A DNA stretch of 58,371 nt from DATKJS01 sp050015275 (GTDB lineage: Bacteria > Acidobacteriota > Aminicenantia > Aminicenantales > Saccharicenantaceae). Both the position numbers and the translations under genes were made by a program. Shown in pieces: positions 1-8,679 of the stretch. Location of the stretch: contig JBEKBS010000017.1 in assembly GCA_050015275.1 (NCBI GenBank), positions 1-58,371 on the forward strand, in the 5' to 3' direction. The number at the start of each line of letters is the position of its first letter. Position 1 is the first letter of the stretch. Under the pieces are notes generated by a model, which was not told where the DNA came from, ran no database searches, and saw nothing but the letters and a program-made list of their open reading frames with translations.

Positions 1-222
1 GCCGAGGAGTTCCTGGAGATCCTGAACGAGCTCAAAAAGGAAGGCAAGGCCATCCTGATGTCGACCCACGACATCTTCCGGGCGAAGGAGATCGGCGACC
101 GGGTCGGGATCATGAAGGAAGGGCGGCTGGTCATGGAGCGGACGCGCGAAGAGCTCCAGTACGAGGACCTGGTCAAGATCTACATCGACTACATGAAGTC
201 CGAGCCGTTGACGTTGTCCTGA
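1..222 (+). CDS. ABC transporter ATP-binding protein, C-terminal fragment
   Basis: Only the last 73 codons of this gene lie in the window; it runs off the left edge and ends at TGA 220-222. The visible part carries the switch region STHD, with the H-loop histidine at fragment residue 23, followed by the typical GDRVGIMKEGRL segment of ABC nucleotide-binding domains. Walker A, the signature motif and Walker B must lie upstream, outside the window. It is followed 78 bases later by seven ABC-2 permease genes on the same strand, so it is the likely shared ATPase of that array (inference). Confidence 0.85.
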   Translation, partial: AEEFLEILNELKKEGKAILMSTHDIFRAKEIGDRVGIMKEGRLVMERTREELQYEDLVKIYIDYMKSEPLTLS

Positions 223-300
223 CGGACTGCGCGGGACCGGCGCGCCGCCGGGATACCGTCCGTGCGTCGCCCGTGCCGCCGGTTCCAGGAGACAAACGCC

Positions 301-1743
301 ATGCTGAAAACAATCATCAAGAAAGAGGTGCTGGAGACGATCTTCAGCTACCGGTTTCCGCTCTTCGCCATCATCTGCCTCCTCCTCATCCCGCTCGGGA
401 TGATCGTCAACCAGGCGAGCTACGCCAAAAGGGTCCGGGACTACAGCGAGCAGGTCCGGCTGGCCGACGAAGCGGCTTCGGCCATCAAGATCCAGGACGT
501 CATGTCCGGGACCGTGGCCATCAAGGGCTTCCGCCGCCCGGCCCCGCTCTCGGTCTTCACCCAGGGGTTCGAGAGCACGCTTCCCCGCTATTACGAGTTC
601 ACCCAGGACGGCTTCAAGCCGGGCGAGTCGGCGAGCGATGACGAATCGATCCTGTCGGTCCAGGGCAAGGTCGATTTCGTGTTCCTCGTCCAAATGGTCA
701 TCAGCCTGATCGCCCTCCTCTTCGCCTCGGACATGGTCTCGGGCGAGAAGGAGGCGGGGACGCTCCGGGCCACGCTCGCCAACCGCCTGCCGCGCGACAC
801 GCTGCTCGCCGGGAAGATCGGCGGCGGCTACCTCGCGCTGTGGGTCCCGTTCCTCGTCGCATTCCTGCTGGGCGCGGTCGTCCTCATGCTCGCCGCTTTT
901 CCTCTCTTCGCCGGCGGCACGACGGCCCGCGTCCTGGTCATCTTTCTCGTGACATCCCTCTTCGTCCTGACCTACTTTACGATCGGGATCGCGGTCTCGA
1001 CGAGCGCGGCCAAGGCCCGGACGTCCCTCGTGGCCATCCTCATCGTCTGGGCCGCGTTCCAGCTGATCATCCCCAAGCTCGGCGATATGGTCGCCCGGCT
1101 CGTCTATCCGGTCCGGACCGAAACGGAGGTTTCGCTCCAGAAATCCCTTCTCGTCCGGTCGCTCGACATGGACACGGCCAAGGACCTCGGCCACCAGTTC
1201 GACCTCATTTTCAACGCGGCCCCCAAAGACGCCGTCAACGACCCGAATTCGCCGGAAAACAAAAAATGGAGCCCGATCAGGGATGACATCCAGCTCCGGG
1301 CCCGGGAGAAGAAAAGCCAACAGCTTTCGGCCATCGACGAGACCTACATGCAGGAGAGGCGGCGTCAGGTCAATTTGGCCGTCAACCTCTCGCTCGTTTC
1401 GCCGAGCGCCGCCTTCGCCCGGCTCATCGCCGATGTCTGCGGCACGGGCGAGCTCGAGCGGGCCAAATATCTCGAGGCGGTCCGGTCCCACCAGAAGGCC
1501 CTCGACAACGAGCTCTTCAGCAAGGTCAAGCGGACGCTCATGATCCATGAGGGAGGCCAGATGTCCATGGGGTTCTCGGCCATGCCCGTGGACGCGTCGA
1601 GGCTGCCGAAATTCTCGATCGTATCGGCCTCGATCGCGGAGACGTTCAAGGCGAACGTGCGGAGCCTCCTCTCGCTCCTTTTCTGGCTGATCGCGCCGTT
1701 CGCCTTCGCCTACGCCAAGTTCAGCAAGTACGACGTGAGGTGA
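301..1743 (+). CDS. ABC-2 type permease, tandem copy 1 of 7
   Basis: Integral membrane subunit of an ABC exporter-like system (480 aa), of the ABC2_membrane_2 / multi-copper-maturation (NosY-like) type. One membrane helix lies at about residues 19-37, followed by an extracytoplasmic stretch of about 100 residues, a cluster of helices in the middle, a second soluble stretch, and a final helix. The family motif VSGEKEAGTLRATLANRLPR precedes the central helices and SPSAAF...GTG sits late in the protein. It ends in KYDVR. ATG 301 was chosen because AGGAG lies at 287-291 and the N-terminus MLKTIIKKE matches the next copies. The substrate cannot be read from the sequence. Confidence 0.85.
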   Translation: MLKTIIKKEVLETIFSYRFPLFAIICLLLIPLGMIVNQASYAKRVRDYSEQVRLADEAASAIKIQDVMSGTVAIKGFRRPAPLSVFTQGFESTLPRYYEFTQDGFKPGESASDDESILSVQGKVDFVFLVQMVISLIALLFASDMVSGEKEAGTLRATLANRLPRDTLLAGKIGGGYLALWVPFLVAFLLGAVVLMLAAFPLFAGGTTARVLVIFLVTSLFVLTYFTIGIAVSTSAAKARTSLVAILIVWAAFQLIIPKLGDMVARLVYPVRTETEVSLQKSLLVRSLDMDTAKDLGHQFDLIFNAAPKDAVNDPNSPENKKWSPIRDDIQLRAREKKSQQLSAIDETYMQERRRQVNLAVNLSLVSPSAAFARLIADVCGTGELERAKYLEAVRSHQKALDNELFSKVKRTLMIHEGGQMSMGFSAMPVDASRLPKFSIVSASIAETFKANVRSLLSLLFWLIAPFAFAYAKFSKYDVR

Positions 1744-1771
1744 CATCGATATTCAGGCATGTGAGGATCCG

Positions 1772-3109
1772 ATGCTGAAAACGATCATCAAGCGGGAAAT
1801 CCTCGAATATCTGAAGTCCGCCAAGTTCCTGATCGGCCTGGGGATCACCCTGGCCCTGGCGGCCGGCAGCACGGTCATCAACGTCCAGGATTACAAGGGG
1901 CGCCTGCAGGACTACCAGTCCGCCGCTCAGGAAATGAAGAGCGACCGCTTCTATCAACATCTGTACCGGCAGCCCCAGGTTCTTAGCACCCTCATCCAGG
2001 GCAAGGACCGGAAGCTCGGAAACAGCATCACGGTCACGTACCTCGATATCCCGTCCGCCACGTCGGGCTACATGGGCGGGGGAAGAAGCCAGCATCATCG
2101 CCTCGTTTCGGGTTTCTCGGCAGTCGACTTCGCTTTCATCGTCCGGGTCGTCCTGAGCCTGATGGTCGTCTTCATCGCCTACAACGCCGTGTCCGAGGAG
2201 AAATCATCGGGAACGCTGAAGCTCGCTCTTTCCAACCGGGTGCCCAGGGACCAGCTCTTGCTCGGCAAGTTCCTGGGCGGATGGTTCGTCATCATGGGCT
2301 CGCTCGCCGTCGCGGCCCTCATCTCCCTGATCCTCGTCCTCTCCCATTCGTTCATCGCCTTCGCCTCGGGCGAATGGACCCGTCTCCTCGCCTTTATCGG
2401 GCTCTCCGCCCTCTACCTCACGGTTTTCTACGCGATAAGCTTGTTCGTTTCCGTCCTGGTCAACAGGCCCTCCATATCCTTGATGGTCCTCCTCCAAGCC
2501 TGGGTCTTCCTGATCGTTATTTATCCCAACCTCGGGATCATCTCCGCCGAAAATCTTTTCAAGCTTCCATCACAGGAGCAGCTCGAGCAACAGAAAACGG
2601 CGGCTTTCCAGCCTTACGAGGCGGAACAAAGAAAGATCCAGGGAGTTTTCATGCAGGCCGTCCGCACCGGCAGCGACGTGCCGAAGGACGTCGGCACGAG
2701 GAACGTCGAACTCTGGGCCCTGAGAGCCGACCTCAGCCATCAGGTCGACGAGGAATACGGCCGGAAACTCACGGCCCAGACGAACCTGGCACGGGCGATA
2801 TCTTCCTTTTCACCGGCGGCCCTGTTCGACCAGGCCGCCGAGAGATTCGGCCGCACCGGGATGGCGGAGTATGAGCGGTTCATGCGGGAGGTCTATCGCT
2901 ACTGGCAACAGTTTGTCGAGCAGTCCAAGCTCATCTATTCCGACCGCGAGGCCTACAAGAAGGCACCGGCCATCGCTTTCCGTGTTCCAGTCGAATCGAC
3001 CGCCGAGGCCTTCGCGGCGACTTGGCTCGAGTGGCTTCTCCTCGCCTTCCTCAGCCTGGCCTTTTTCGCCCTGGGCTATACGGCCTTCCTGAAAAAGGAT
3101 GTGAGGTGA
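1772..3109 (+). CDS. ABC-2 type permease, tandem copy 2 of 7
   Basis: 445-residue paralogue of the preceding gene. The N-terminus MLKTIIKREILEYLKS is nearly identical to that of copy 1. The central motif is VSEEKSSGTLKLALSNRVPR and the late motif SPAALF...RTG. The same order of one N-terminal helix, soluble loop, helix cluster, soluble loop and final helix is seen. It ends KKDVR. The last codons (GTG AGG TGA) form a Shine-Dalgarno-like GAGGTGA directly before the ATG of the next gene, so translation of the two is probably coupled. Substrate unknown. Confidence 0.85.
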   Translation: MLKTIIKREILEYLKSAKFLIGLGITLALAAGSTVINVQDYKGRLQDYQSAAQEMKSDRFYQHLYRQPQVLSTLIQGKDRKLGNSITVTYLDIPSATSGYMGGGRSQHHRLVSGFSAVDFAFIVRVVLSLMVVFIAYNAVSEEKSSGTLKLALSNRVPRDQLLLGKFLGGWFVIMGSLAVAALISLILVLSHSFIAFASGEWTRLLAFIGLSALYLTVFYAISLFVSVLVNRPSISLMVLLQAWVFLIVIYPNLGIISAENLFKLPSQEQLEQQKTAAFQPYEAEQRKIQGVFMQAVRTGSDVPKDVGTRNVELWALRADLSHQVDEEYGRKLTAQTNLARAISSFSPAALFDQAAERFGRTGMAEYERFMREVYRYWQQFVEQSKLIYSDREAYKKAPAIAFRVPVESTAEAFAATWLEWLLLAFLSLAFFALGYTAFLKKDVR

Positions 3110-3110
3110 C

Positions 3111-4514
3111 ATGATGAAGACGATCATCAAGCGAGAGCTTCTCGACCACCTGAAAAGCGTCCAGTTTTCCGTTCTGATCGCGGCGAGCATCGTCCTGTTC
3201 GCGGCGAACGGGCTCGTCTTCGTCCAGCAACACACCCGGCTCAGCGCCGATTATCACAAGGCCGTCGCCATGGTCGACCAACAGCCCAGCACAACGATGA
3301 CACGCCTTTACCGAGCGCCGAGTCCGCTCCTCTTCATGGCTGAAGGGGGAGAAAAAGCGAGTCCGCAGGGATACTGGTTGAGTCCCAAACTGACGCTCTA
3401 TCCCTTGTCCGCCGGGGCTACCAATTTCAAGATGCCGGATATCCCGGAGCTCGACTGGGCCTTCATCATCAAGATCGTCTTCAGCCTGTACGTGATCCTT
3501 CTGGGGTTCGAGGCTGTGTCCGGCGAAAAGGAGCGGGGGACGCTCAGGTTGGTGCTTTCCAACCCGGTCGGCCGGATAAGACTCATCACCGCCAAATACC
3601 TGGCGATCATCTCGAGCGCCGCCATCCCCCTGCTCGTCGGGTTCCTCATCAGCCTCGCCGTGATCGCTGTCTTCCTCCCGGCCGTGATGGGACCGCAGAA
3701 CCTGGTGCGCATCGTCTTCCTTTTCGGGCTCGCTCTGGTTTACCTGTCCCTTTTCGCTTTCCTGAGCCTCTTTTTCTCCGCGCTCATCCCCCGTTCCTCC
3801 GTGGTTCTCCTCGTGCTCCTGGCTTTCTGGATCTTCTTCGCCTTTTTCATCCCCGACACGTCGGGCATCGCCGCCCAAAAGTTCTCGAGAGTCCCGAGCG
3901 AATACGAAATGGCCAAGCTCCTCGGACCGACCATCCAGGGCGAAGTCTGGAAGCGGATCGCGAAAATCCAGGACCGGATCCAAAAGGGAGAGCTCAAGAC
4001 CGAAAAGGATATTCTCGAGGAAGCCAACCGCGCCTACGAAGAAGGCCAAGACAGTGTCCGCAAACTCTATGACGACTATGACAAGGCCATGCAGGAGCGC
4101 GCCGCTCTCGCCCAACGGATCTCCCGGGCTTCGCCGGCCGCCCTATTTCAATATGCCTCCGAAGCTGTCTCCGAGACCGGACCGAAGGCGGAGGCCCGGT
4201 TTCTCCGGGACGTGAGGAACTATTCCCGGGTCTACGATGACTACATCCTCAAGAGAGTAGGAAAGGTCGTTGGCACCTCCCCCTGGAGTTTTTCGACAGG
4301 GGCGACCCTGAACGGCAAATACATCAACCTCCAGTCGCCCTTTCCGCAAGAATACGCGGGGGACAAATCGGACTTTCCGAAATTCTCGGAGAGCCGGCCC
4401 TCTCTCGTCGACGGCCTCCACAATGGCCTATGGGATATCGCGGGCCTGCTCGTCTGGAACATCCTGCTGGCCGGGCTGGCGTTCTCGGCGTTCCTGAGGA
4501 CGGACGTGAGGTGA
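3111..4514 (+). CDS. ABC-2 type permease, tandem copy 3 of 7
   Basis: 467-residue paralogue with motif VSGEKERGTLRLVLSNPVGR and the late motif SPAALF...ETG, ending RTDVR. The start ATG lies one base after the preceding stop, and a second ATG follows at 3114. The first was kept because MMKTIIKRELLD then aligns with the M(L/M)KTIIK start of copies 1 and 2. The extracytoplasmic loop after the first helix and the one before the last helix have diverged strongly from the other copies, while the membrane core is kept. Confidence 0.84.
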   Translation: MMKTIIKRELLDHLKSVQFSVLIAASIVLFAANGLVFVQQHTRLSADYHKAVAMVDQQPSTTMTRLYRAPSPLLFMAEGGEKASPQGYWLSPKLTLYPLSAGATNFKMPDIPELDWAFIIKIVFSLYVILLGFEAVSGEKERGTLRLVLSNPVGRIRLITAKYLAIISSAAIPLLVGFLISLAVIAVFLPAVMGPQNLVRIVFLFGLALVYLSLFAFLSLFFSALIPRSSVVLLVLLAFWIFFAFFIPDTSGIAAQKFSRVPSEYEMAKLLGPTIQGEVWKRIAKIQDRIQKGELKTEKDILEEANRAYEEGQDSVRKLYDDYDKAMQERAALAQRISRASPAALFQYASEAVSETGPKAEARFLRDVRNYSRVYDDYILKRVGKVVGTSPWSFSTGATLNGKYINLQSPFPQEYAGDKSDFPKFSESRPSLVDGLHNGLWDIAGLLVWNILLAGLAFSAFLRTDVR

Positions 4515-4542
4515 GCGGCATAGGCATGAGGGAGAAACGCCC

Positions 4543-5958
4543 ATGATGCGCGTGCTCTTCGTCAAGGAGATCCGCGAGGCCTTCGCCAGCCGCCGCTTCT
4601 GGGTCATCCTGGCCCTGTGCCTGGTCCTCATCCCGCTCGGCGTCGAAGTCAGCCTGAAGGACTACCGCACGCGCCTCCAGAATTACCGGGAGGCGGTTCG
4701 CATCTACCAGGAGCAGACAAAGACGGCCAGCGACGTGCTCTATAAAGGTGGGGCCAAAGCCTTCGCACCTCCCTCGCCGCTGAGTTTCATATCGTTGGGC
4801 CTTGAACTTATCCTGCCCAATGTCGCGGAGACGCAAGCCAAGTACGGAGAGCCGCCCGCGGTCATGCGCCTCAGCAACAACCAGGGCCGCGACAATCTTT
4901 ACGAGTTCTTCTACGGGCCTCTTGACCTGATCTTCGTCGTCGGTGTGGTCATGAGCCTCCTGGCCGTGATTATGAGCTACGGGGCGATCGCCGGAGAGAA
5001 AGAACAGGGCACGCTCGGGCTCGTCCTCAGTAACTCGGTACCGCGGGCCAAGCTCATCCTGGCCAAGGCCGCCGCCAACAGCGTCGTGCTTGTCATCCCG
5101 TTCCTCCTGGGCCTGACGCTGAGCGTGGCTGTTCTGGAAGTCCAGGGGGCGGCCCCGTGGGGAAATTCCGGGGGGCTGACCTTCATGCTCCTCGCGGTCC
5201 TCCTAGCGGTGCTTTTGATCGGGGCCTTTTTCAATCTCGGGCTCCTCGTCTCGGCGCTGTCGAAGCAGGCCGTCACGGCGCTCGTCACCCTGCTCCTGGC
5301 CTGGGTTTTGCTTTACGGCGTCTACCCGCGCCTGGCCGCGGCGGCGGCCCAAGTCCTTTACCCCGTTAAGTCGGAGGCCCGCGTCGCCCTGGAAAAGGCC
5401 CAGATCCGCGCCAACATCGAAAAGGCTCGCGATGTGGAAATCGACCAGGTGGCCAAGGCCATGCCGGATGACGAAAAGTCCAAGGCCTACAAGGACGGCG
5501 AACAGAAACAGCTGGACATCCGCAATAAATTCATGGCCGAGCTCGAGGCGAGCTGGCAGACGCTCGAGCGTGACGTCCAAGCGCGCCGGAACGCGATGGT
5601 CGCGCTCTCGGCAGACATCGCCCGGCTTTCTCCGGTGAGCGCCTTTGTCAGGCCGCTGGCGGAACTCAGCCGGACGGGCTGGCTCGAATACCGGCTCTTC
5701 GACGCGGAAGCCCGCGAGTTCGAGAACATCCTCAACCGCGACATTTTCACAAAACAGAAGATGATCCGGATGAAGGGGGGAATCCATAGTGGATTCGCCG
5801 GGGACATGGGAGCCGCGGCTCCTGTCTTTCAGTATCAGCAGGCCGCCGTAGAAACTGTCATCCGCAACATTCTGCCGGACCTCATCCTGCTCATCCTCTT
5901 CAACCTTGTCTTTTTTGCCGGCGCGTTCATCGCCTTCATCCGCTACGACGCGCGCTAG
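4543..5958 (+). CDS. ABC-2 type permease, tandem copy 4 of 7
   Basis: 471-residue paralogue. N-terminus MMRVLFVKEIREAFASRRF, first helix near residues 20-37, motif IAGEKEQGTLGLVLSNSVPR, then five or so further helices, a charged soluble region, SPVSAF...RTG and a last helix ending RYDAR. The stop codon TAG is part of TAGGAGG, the ribosome binding site of the next copy. Copies 4 and 5 resemble each other more than the rest (both have a P(S/A)AL(G/S)-type loop, a PVKS segment and SPVS), which suggests a local duplication (inference). Confidence 0.84.
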   Translation: MMRVLFVKEIREAFASRRFWVILALCLVLIPLGVEVSLKDYRTRLQNYREAVRIYQEQTKTASDVLYKGGAKAFAPPSPLSFISLGLELILPNVAETQAKYGEPPAVMRLSNNQGRDNLYEFFYGPLDLIFVVGVVMSLLAVIMSYGAIAGEKEQGTLGLVLSNSVPRAKLILAKAAANSVVLVIPFLLGLTLSVAVLEVQGAAPWGNSGGLTFMLLAVLLAVLLIGAFFNLGLLVSALSKQAVTALVTLLLAWVLLYGVYPRLAAAAAQVLYPVKSEARVALEKAQIRANIEKARDVEIDQVAKAMPDDEKSKAYKDGEQKQLDIRNKFMAELEASWQTLERDVQARRNAMVALSADIARLSPVSAFVRPLAELSRTGWLEYRLFDAEAREFENILNRDIFTKQKMIRMKGGIHSGFAGDMGAAAPVFQYQQAAVETVIRNILPDLILLILFNLVFFAGAFIAFIRYDAR

Positions 5959-5968
5959 GAGGAATGCG

Positions 5969-7423
5969 ATGTTCAAGGCCCTATTTAAGAAAGAGCTCCT
6001 CGAGAACATCCAGAATCTTCGCTTCCTCCTGGCGCTCATCCTCTGCCTGGTCGTCATCCCGCTGGGCTTTACCGTAAGCCAGAAGGACTACCTGGACCGC
6101 CGCACGGCGTACGACAAGGTCATCCACGATTACACGGAAACGCACAAGACGGTAGGGGACGTCATGAGGAACGGCGGCGCCGCCTTCCGGCCGCCGGCGG
6201 CGCTGGGACTTCTGGCCGGTGGCGTCGAGGCAGTCCTGCCCAGCGCGGCCGAAACGGCGGGCTTCATCACCTATCAGGGAGCCATGGTTCAGTTCAACAA
6301 CGCCCGCCGACCGGACAACCCGTTCGCCTCTCTCTTCGGACATCTCGACCTAGCGTTCATCGTCTCGACCGTCCTGGCCGTCCTGGTCATGATCTTCACG
6401 TTCAACGCCGTGGCTGGGGAGAAAGAGCGCCGGACGTTGGCCCAGGTCATGGCCAACCCGGTGCCTCGGCCCCTCGTCGTCACGGCGAAAATGGCGGCCG
6501 GGTCGCTCCTTCTCGCCGCGGCCTTCCTGGTGGGCGTTACGGCCGGTGTTCTGCTGACCGCGGCTCTGGGCATCGACCCGTTCAGAGAGCCCGGGATGTG
6601 GGCGCCCTTCGGGATGGCGGTCGGCGTGTCGTTGCTCTTCCTGCTGACCTTTTATAACTTCGGGTTGCTTGTATCGAGCCGGAGCCGCAGCGCCGTTGCG
6701 GCCATGGTGACGGTCCTCTCGTTCTGGGTGGTCATGGCCATGATCCTCCCGAAGGGGAGCGTCGTAGCCGCCAAGATGCTCCTTCCCGTAAAGTCCCAGC
6801 AGGTTGTTGACCTCGAGAAAAGCCAGGCCCGAGACCAGATCAGCCAGGAACTTGGCGCCGCCATTATCCACCTGACCGAAACGACACCGGTCATCAAGGA
6901 CATGTCGACGGACGAGTACTTTAAGGCCCGGCGGGCCAAGAATCCCGCTGTCGAAGAGTTTGAGAAGAAACAGACAGAGCTCGAGGACGAGTTCAAGGCG
7001 AAGACCGATGCCGCCCTGGAGCGGATCGACGCCGACTTCGACCAGCGGAAGGCGCGTGAAGCGGCGCTGGCGAGAAATCTGGCGAGGCTCTCGCCGGTGA
7101 GCTGCCTAGTGCATGTCCTGACCGAGCTCGCAGGTACGGGCTTCATGGAAGAAGCGAAGTGGCGCGAGACGCGGACACGGTTCCGGCAGATCCTCGACCG
7201 GGAGATCGCAAGTAGGCAACAATCTGTCGGTTTCAAAGATATATGGCTGACAGCCTTCGGCCGGCTCGACCGGAAGGCGCCGGCCCCAACGGTCCCGGCG
7301 GAGCCCGTGCCGCTCGAGAAGCGGCTGGCGGCCGTGTGGGTCGACCTCGTCCTGCTCGGGATCTACGGGCTGCTGTTTTTCGTCGGCGCCTACGTCTCAT
7401 TCCTGGGATACGACGTGAGGTAA
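5969..7423 (+). CDS. ABC-2 type permease, tandem copy 5 of 7
   Basis: 484-residue paralogue. ATG 5969 is preferred over upstream in-frame starts because TAGGAGG at 5956-5962 lies seven to ten bases before it and MFKALFKKELLEN then aligns with the other copies. Motif VAGEKERRTLAQVMANPVPR, in which the usual Gly-Thr is Arg-Thr; late motif SPVSCL...GTG; ends GYDVR. The soluble region before the last helix is rich in charged residues (about residues 290-400) and could form a helical hairpin. Confidence 0.84.
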   Translation: MFKALFKKELLENIQNLRFLLALILCLVVIPLGFTVSQKDYLDRRTAYDKVIHDYTETHKTVGDVMRNGGAAFRPPAALGLLAGGVEAVLPSAAETAGFITYQGAMVQFNNARRPDNPFASLFGHLDLAFIVSTVLAVLVMIFTFNAVAGEKERRTLAQVMANPVPRPLVVTAKMAAGSLLLAAAFLVGVTAGVLLTAALGIDPFREPGMWAPFGMAVGVSLLFLLTFYNFGLLVSSRSRSAVAAMVTVLSFWVVMAMILPKGSVVAAKMLLPVKSQQVVDLEKSQARDQISQELGAAIIHLTETTPVIKDMSTDEYFKARRAKNPAVEEFEKKQTELEDEFKAKTDAALERIDADFDQRKAREAALARNLARLSPVSCLVHVLTELAGTGFMEEAKWRETRTRFRQILDREIASRQQSVGFKDIWLTAFGRLDRKAPAPTVPAEPVPLEKRLAAVWVDLVLLGIYGLLFFVGAYVSFLGYDVR

Positions 7424-7427
7424 AACC

Positions 7428-8675
7428 ATGACCTGGACCATCGCCCGGAAAGAGATCCTTTCGAACCTCCTGAGCTATAAATTTTTCATCGTCCTCCTCC
7501 TCATCGTCCTGCTCGTCGCCACCAGCCTTTTCATCATGCACCGGGATTACAATCAGCGGATGGCCGATTACCAGACCATCCGTCCGAAGCCCGGCGAGCC
7601 CATCGCCCTCCTCGCCCCCAACCCTCTGTCCATCTTCGCCAAGGGCCTCGACGACGCCATCACCCGGTCCTTCGAGATCGGCCTCATCGGCATCACGGTC
7701 CGGGCCGGCCAGTCCTCAGGCAACATCATCTACTCCTTTTTCCCGGCGCCCGATTTTCTCTACGTCGTCCGGGTCGTCCTATCGCTCGTGGCCCTTCTTT
7801 TCGGATTCGACCAGGTCAGCCGGGAGCGCGAACAGGGCACGCTGAAGATCGTCCTGGGCAGCTCCGTCTCCCGGGCCCGCGTCCTCGCCGGCAAGTGGCT
7901 TGGGAACTTCCTGAGCCTGTCCGTCCCGTTCCTCCTGGTGACGCTCCTCGGGTCCGCCCTCCTCATGCTCGATCCGAATGTGCATTTCTCGGCGGGCCAG
8001 CTCGGACGGCTGGGCCTCGTCCTCGTCCTCTCCCTCCTCTACCTGGGCTTCTTCATGAGCCTCGGCATGCTCGTTTCGGCCCTGACCAGGCGGGCGGCCA
8101 CCTCGATCGTCGTCCTTCTCTTCATCTGGGCCCTGTTCGTCTTCATCATCCCCAACCTGGGAACGCTTGTCGCCCGTCAGTTCGTGAGCGTCCCCTCGGT
8201 CCGGGCCCTGAGCGAGAAACGCCAGCAGACCTGGACGCGCGAAGTCGTCGTGAGCATCAAGGACGGGGCCTGGGCGGACCACTTCCGGGCGATCAGCAGC
8301 GAGAACGACAAGCTCGAGAATGACTACAGGCTCCGCTTCGAGCGTCTGGTCCGGCTGTCGCGGGACATCAACCGGATCTCTCCGGCCGCAAGCTTCCTCG
8401 ACGCGGCGAGCGAGATCGCGGGGACCGGGATCGGCGAGGAGAGCCGCCTCAAGGGCGAGATCGTCCGCTACGAGGACTCGATCATCGACCGGCTCATCGC
8501 CGACCAGGGGTCCGGGAAGCGGGACGCGCAGTACCCCGCTTTCACCTATGCTCCGCGGCCGGTCGCCGAGATCTTCGCCGGGGGCGCCCTCTTCGATACG
8601 GTCTGGCTCATTTTTTTCAACATCCTCTCGTTCGCCCTGGCCTATGTCGCGTTCGTCCGTTACGACGTGAGGTGA
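7428..8675 (+). CDS. ABC-2 type permease, tandem copy 6 of 7
   Basis: The shortest paralogue (415 aa). N-terminus MTWTIARKEILSNLLSYKF, motif VSREREQGTLKIVLGSSVSR, late motif SPAASF...GTG, end RYDVR. The preceding gene ends in GAGGTAA seven bases before this ATG, so its last codons serve as ribosome binding site. The shortening lies mostly in the two extracytoplasmic loops. The membrane core is intact, so it should be a functional permease rather than a remnant. Confidence 0.84.
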   Translation: MTWTIARKEILSNLLSYKFFIVLLLIVLLVATSLFIMHRDYNQRMADYQTIRPKPGEPIALLAPNPLSIFAKGLDDAITRSFEIGLIGITVRAGQSSGNIIYSFFPAPDFLYVVRVVLSLVALLFGFDQVSREREQGTLKIVLGSSVSRARVLAGKWLGNFLSLSVPFLLVTLLGSALLMLDPNVHFSAGQLGRLGLVLVLSLLYLGFFMSLGMLVSALTRRAATSIVVLLFIWALFVFIIPNLGTLVARQFVSVPSVRALSEKRQQTWTREVVVSIKDGAWADHFRAISSENDKLENDYRLRFERLVRLSRDINRISPAASFLDAASEIAGTGIGEESRLKGEIVRYEDSIIDRLIADQGSGKRDAQYPAFTYAPRPVAEIFAGGALFDTVWLIFFNILSFALAYVAFVRYDVR

Positions 8676-8679
8676 GAAC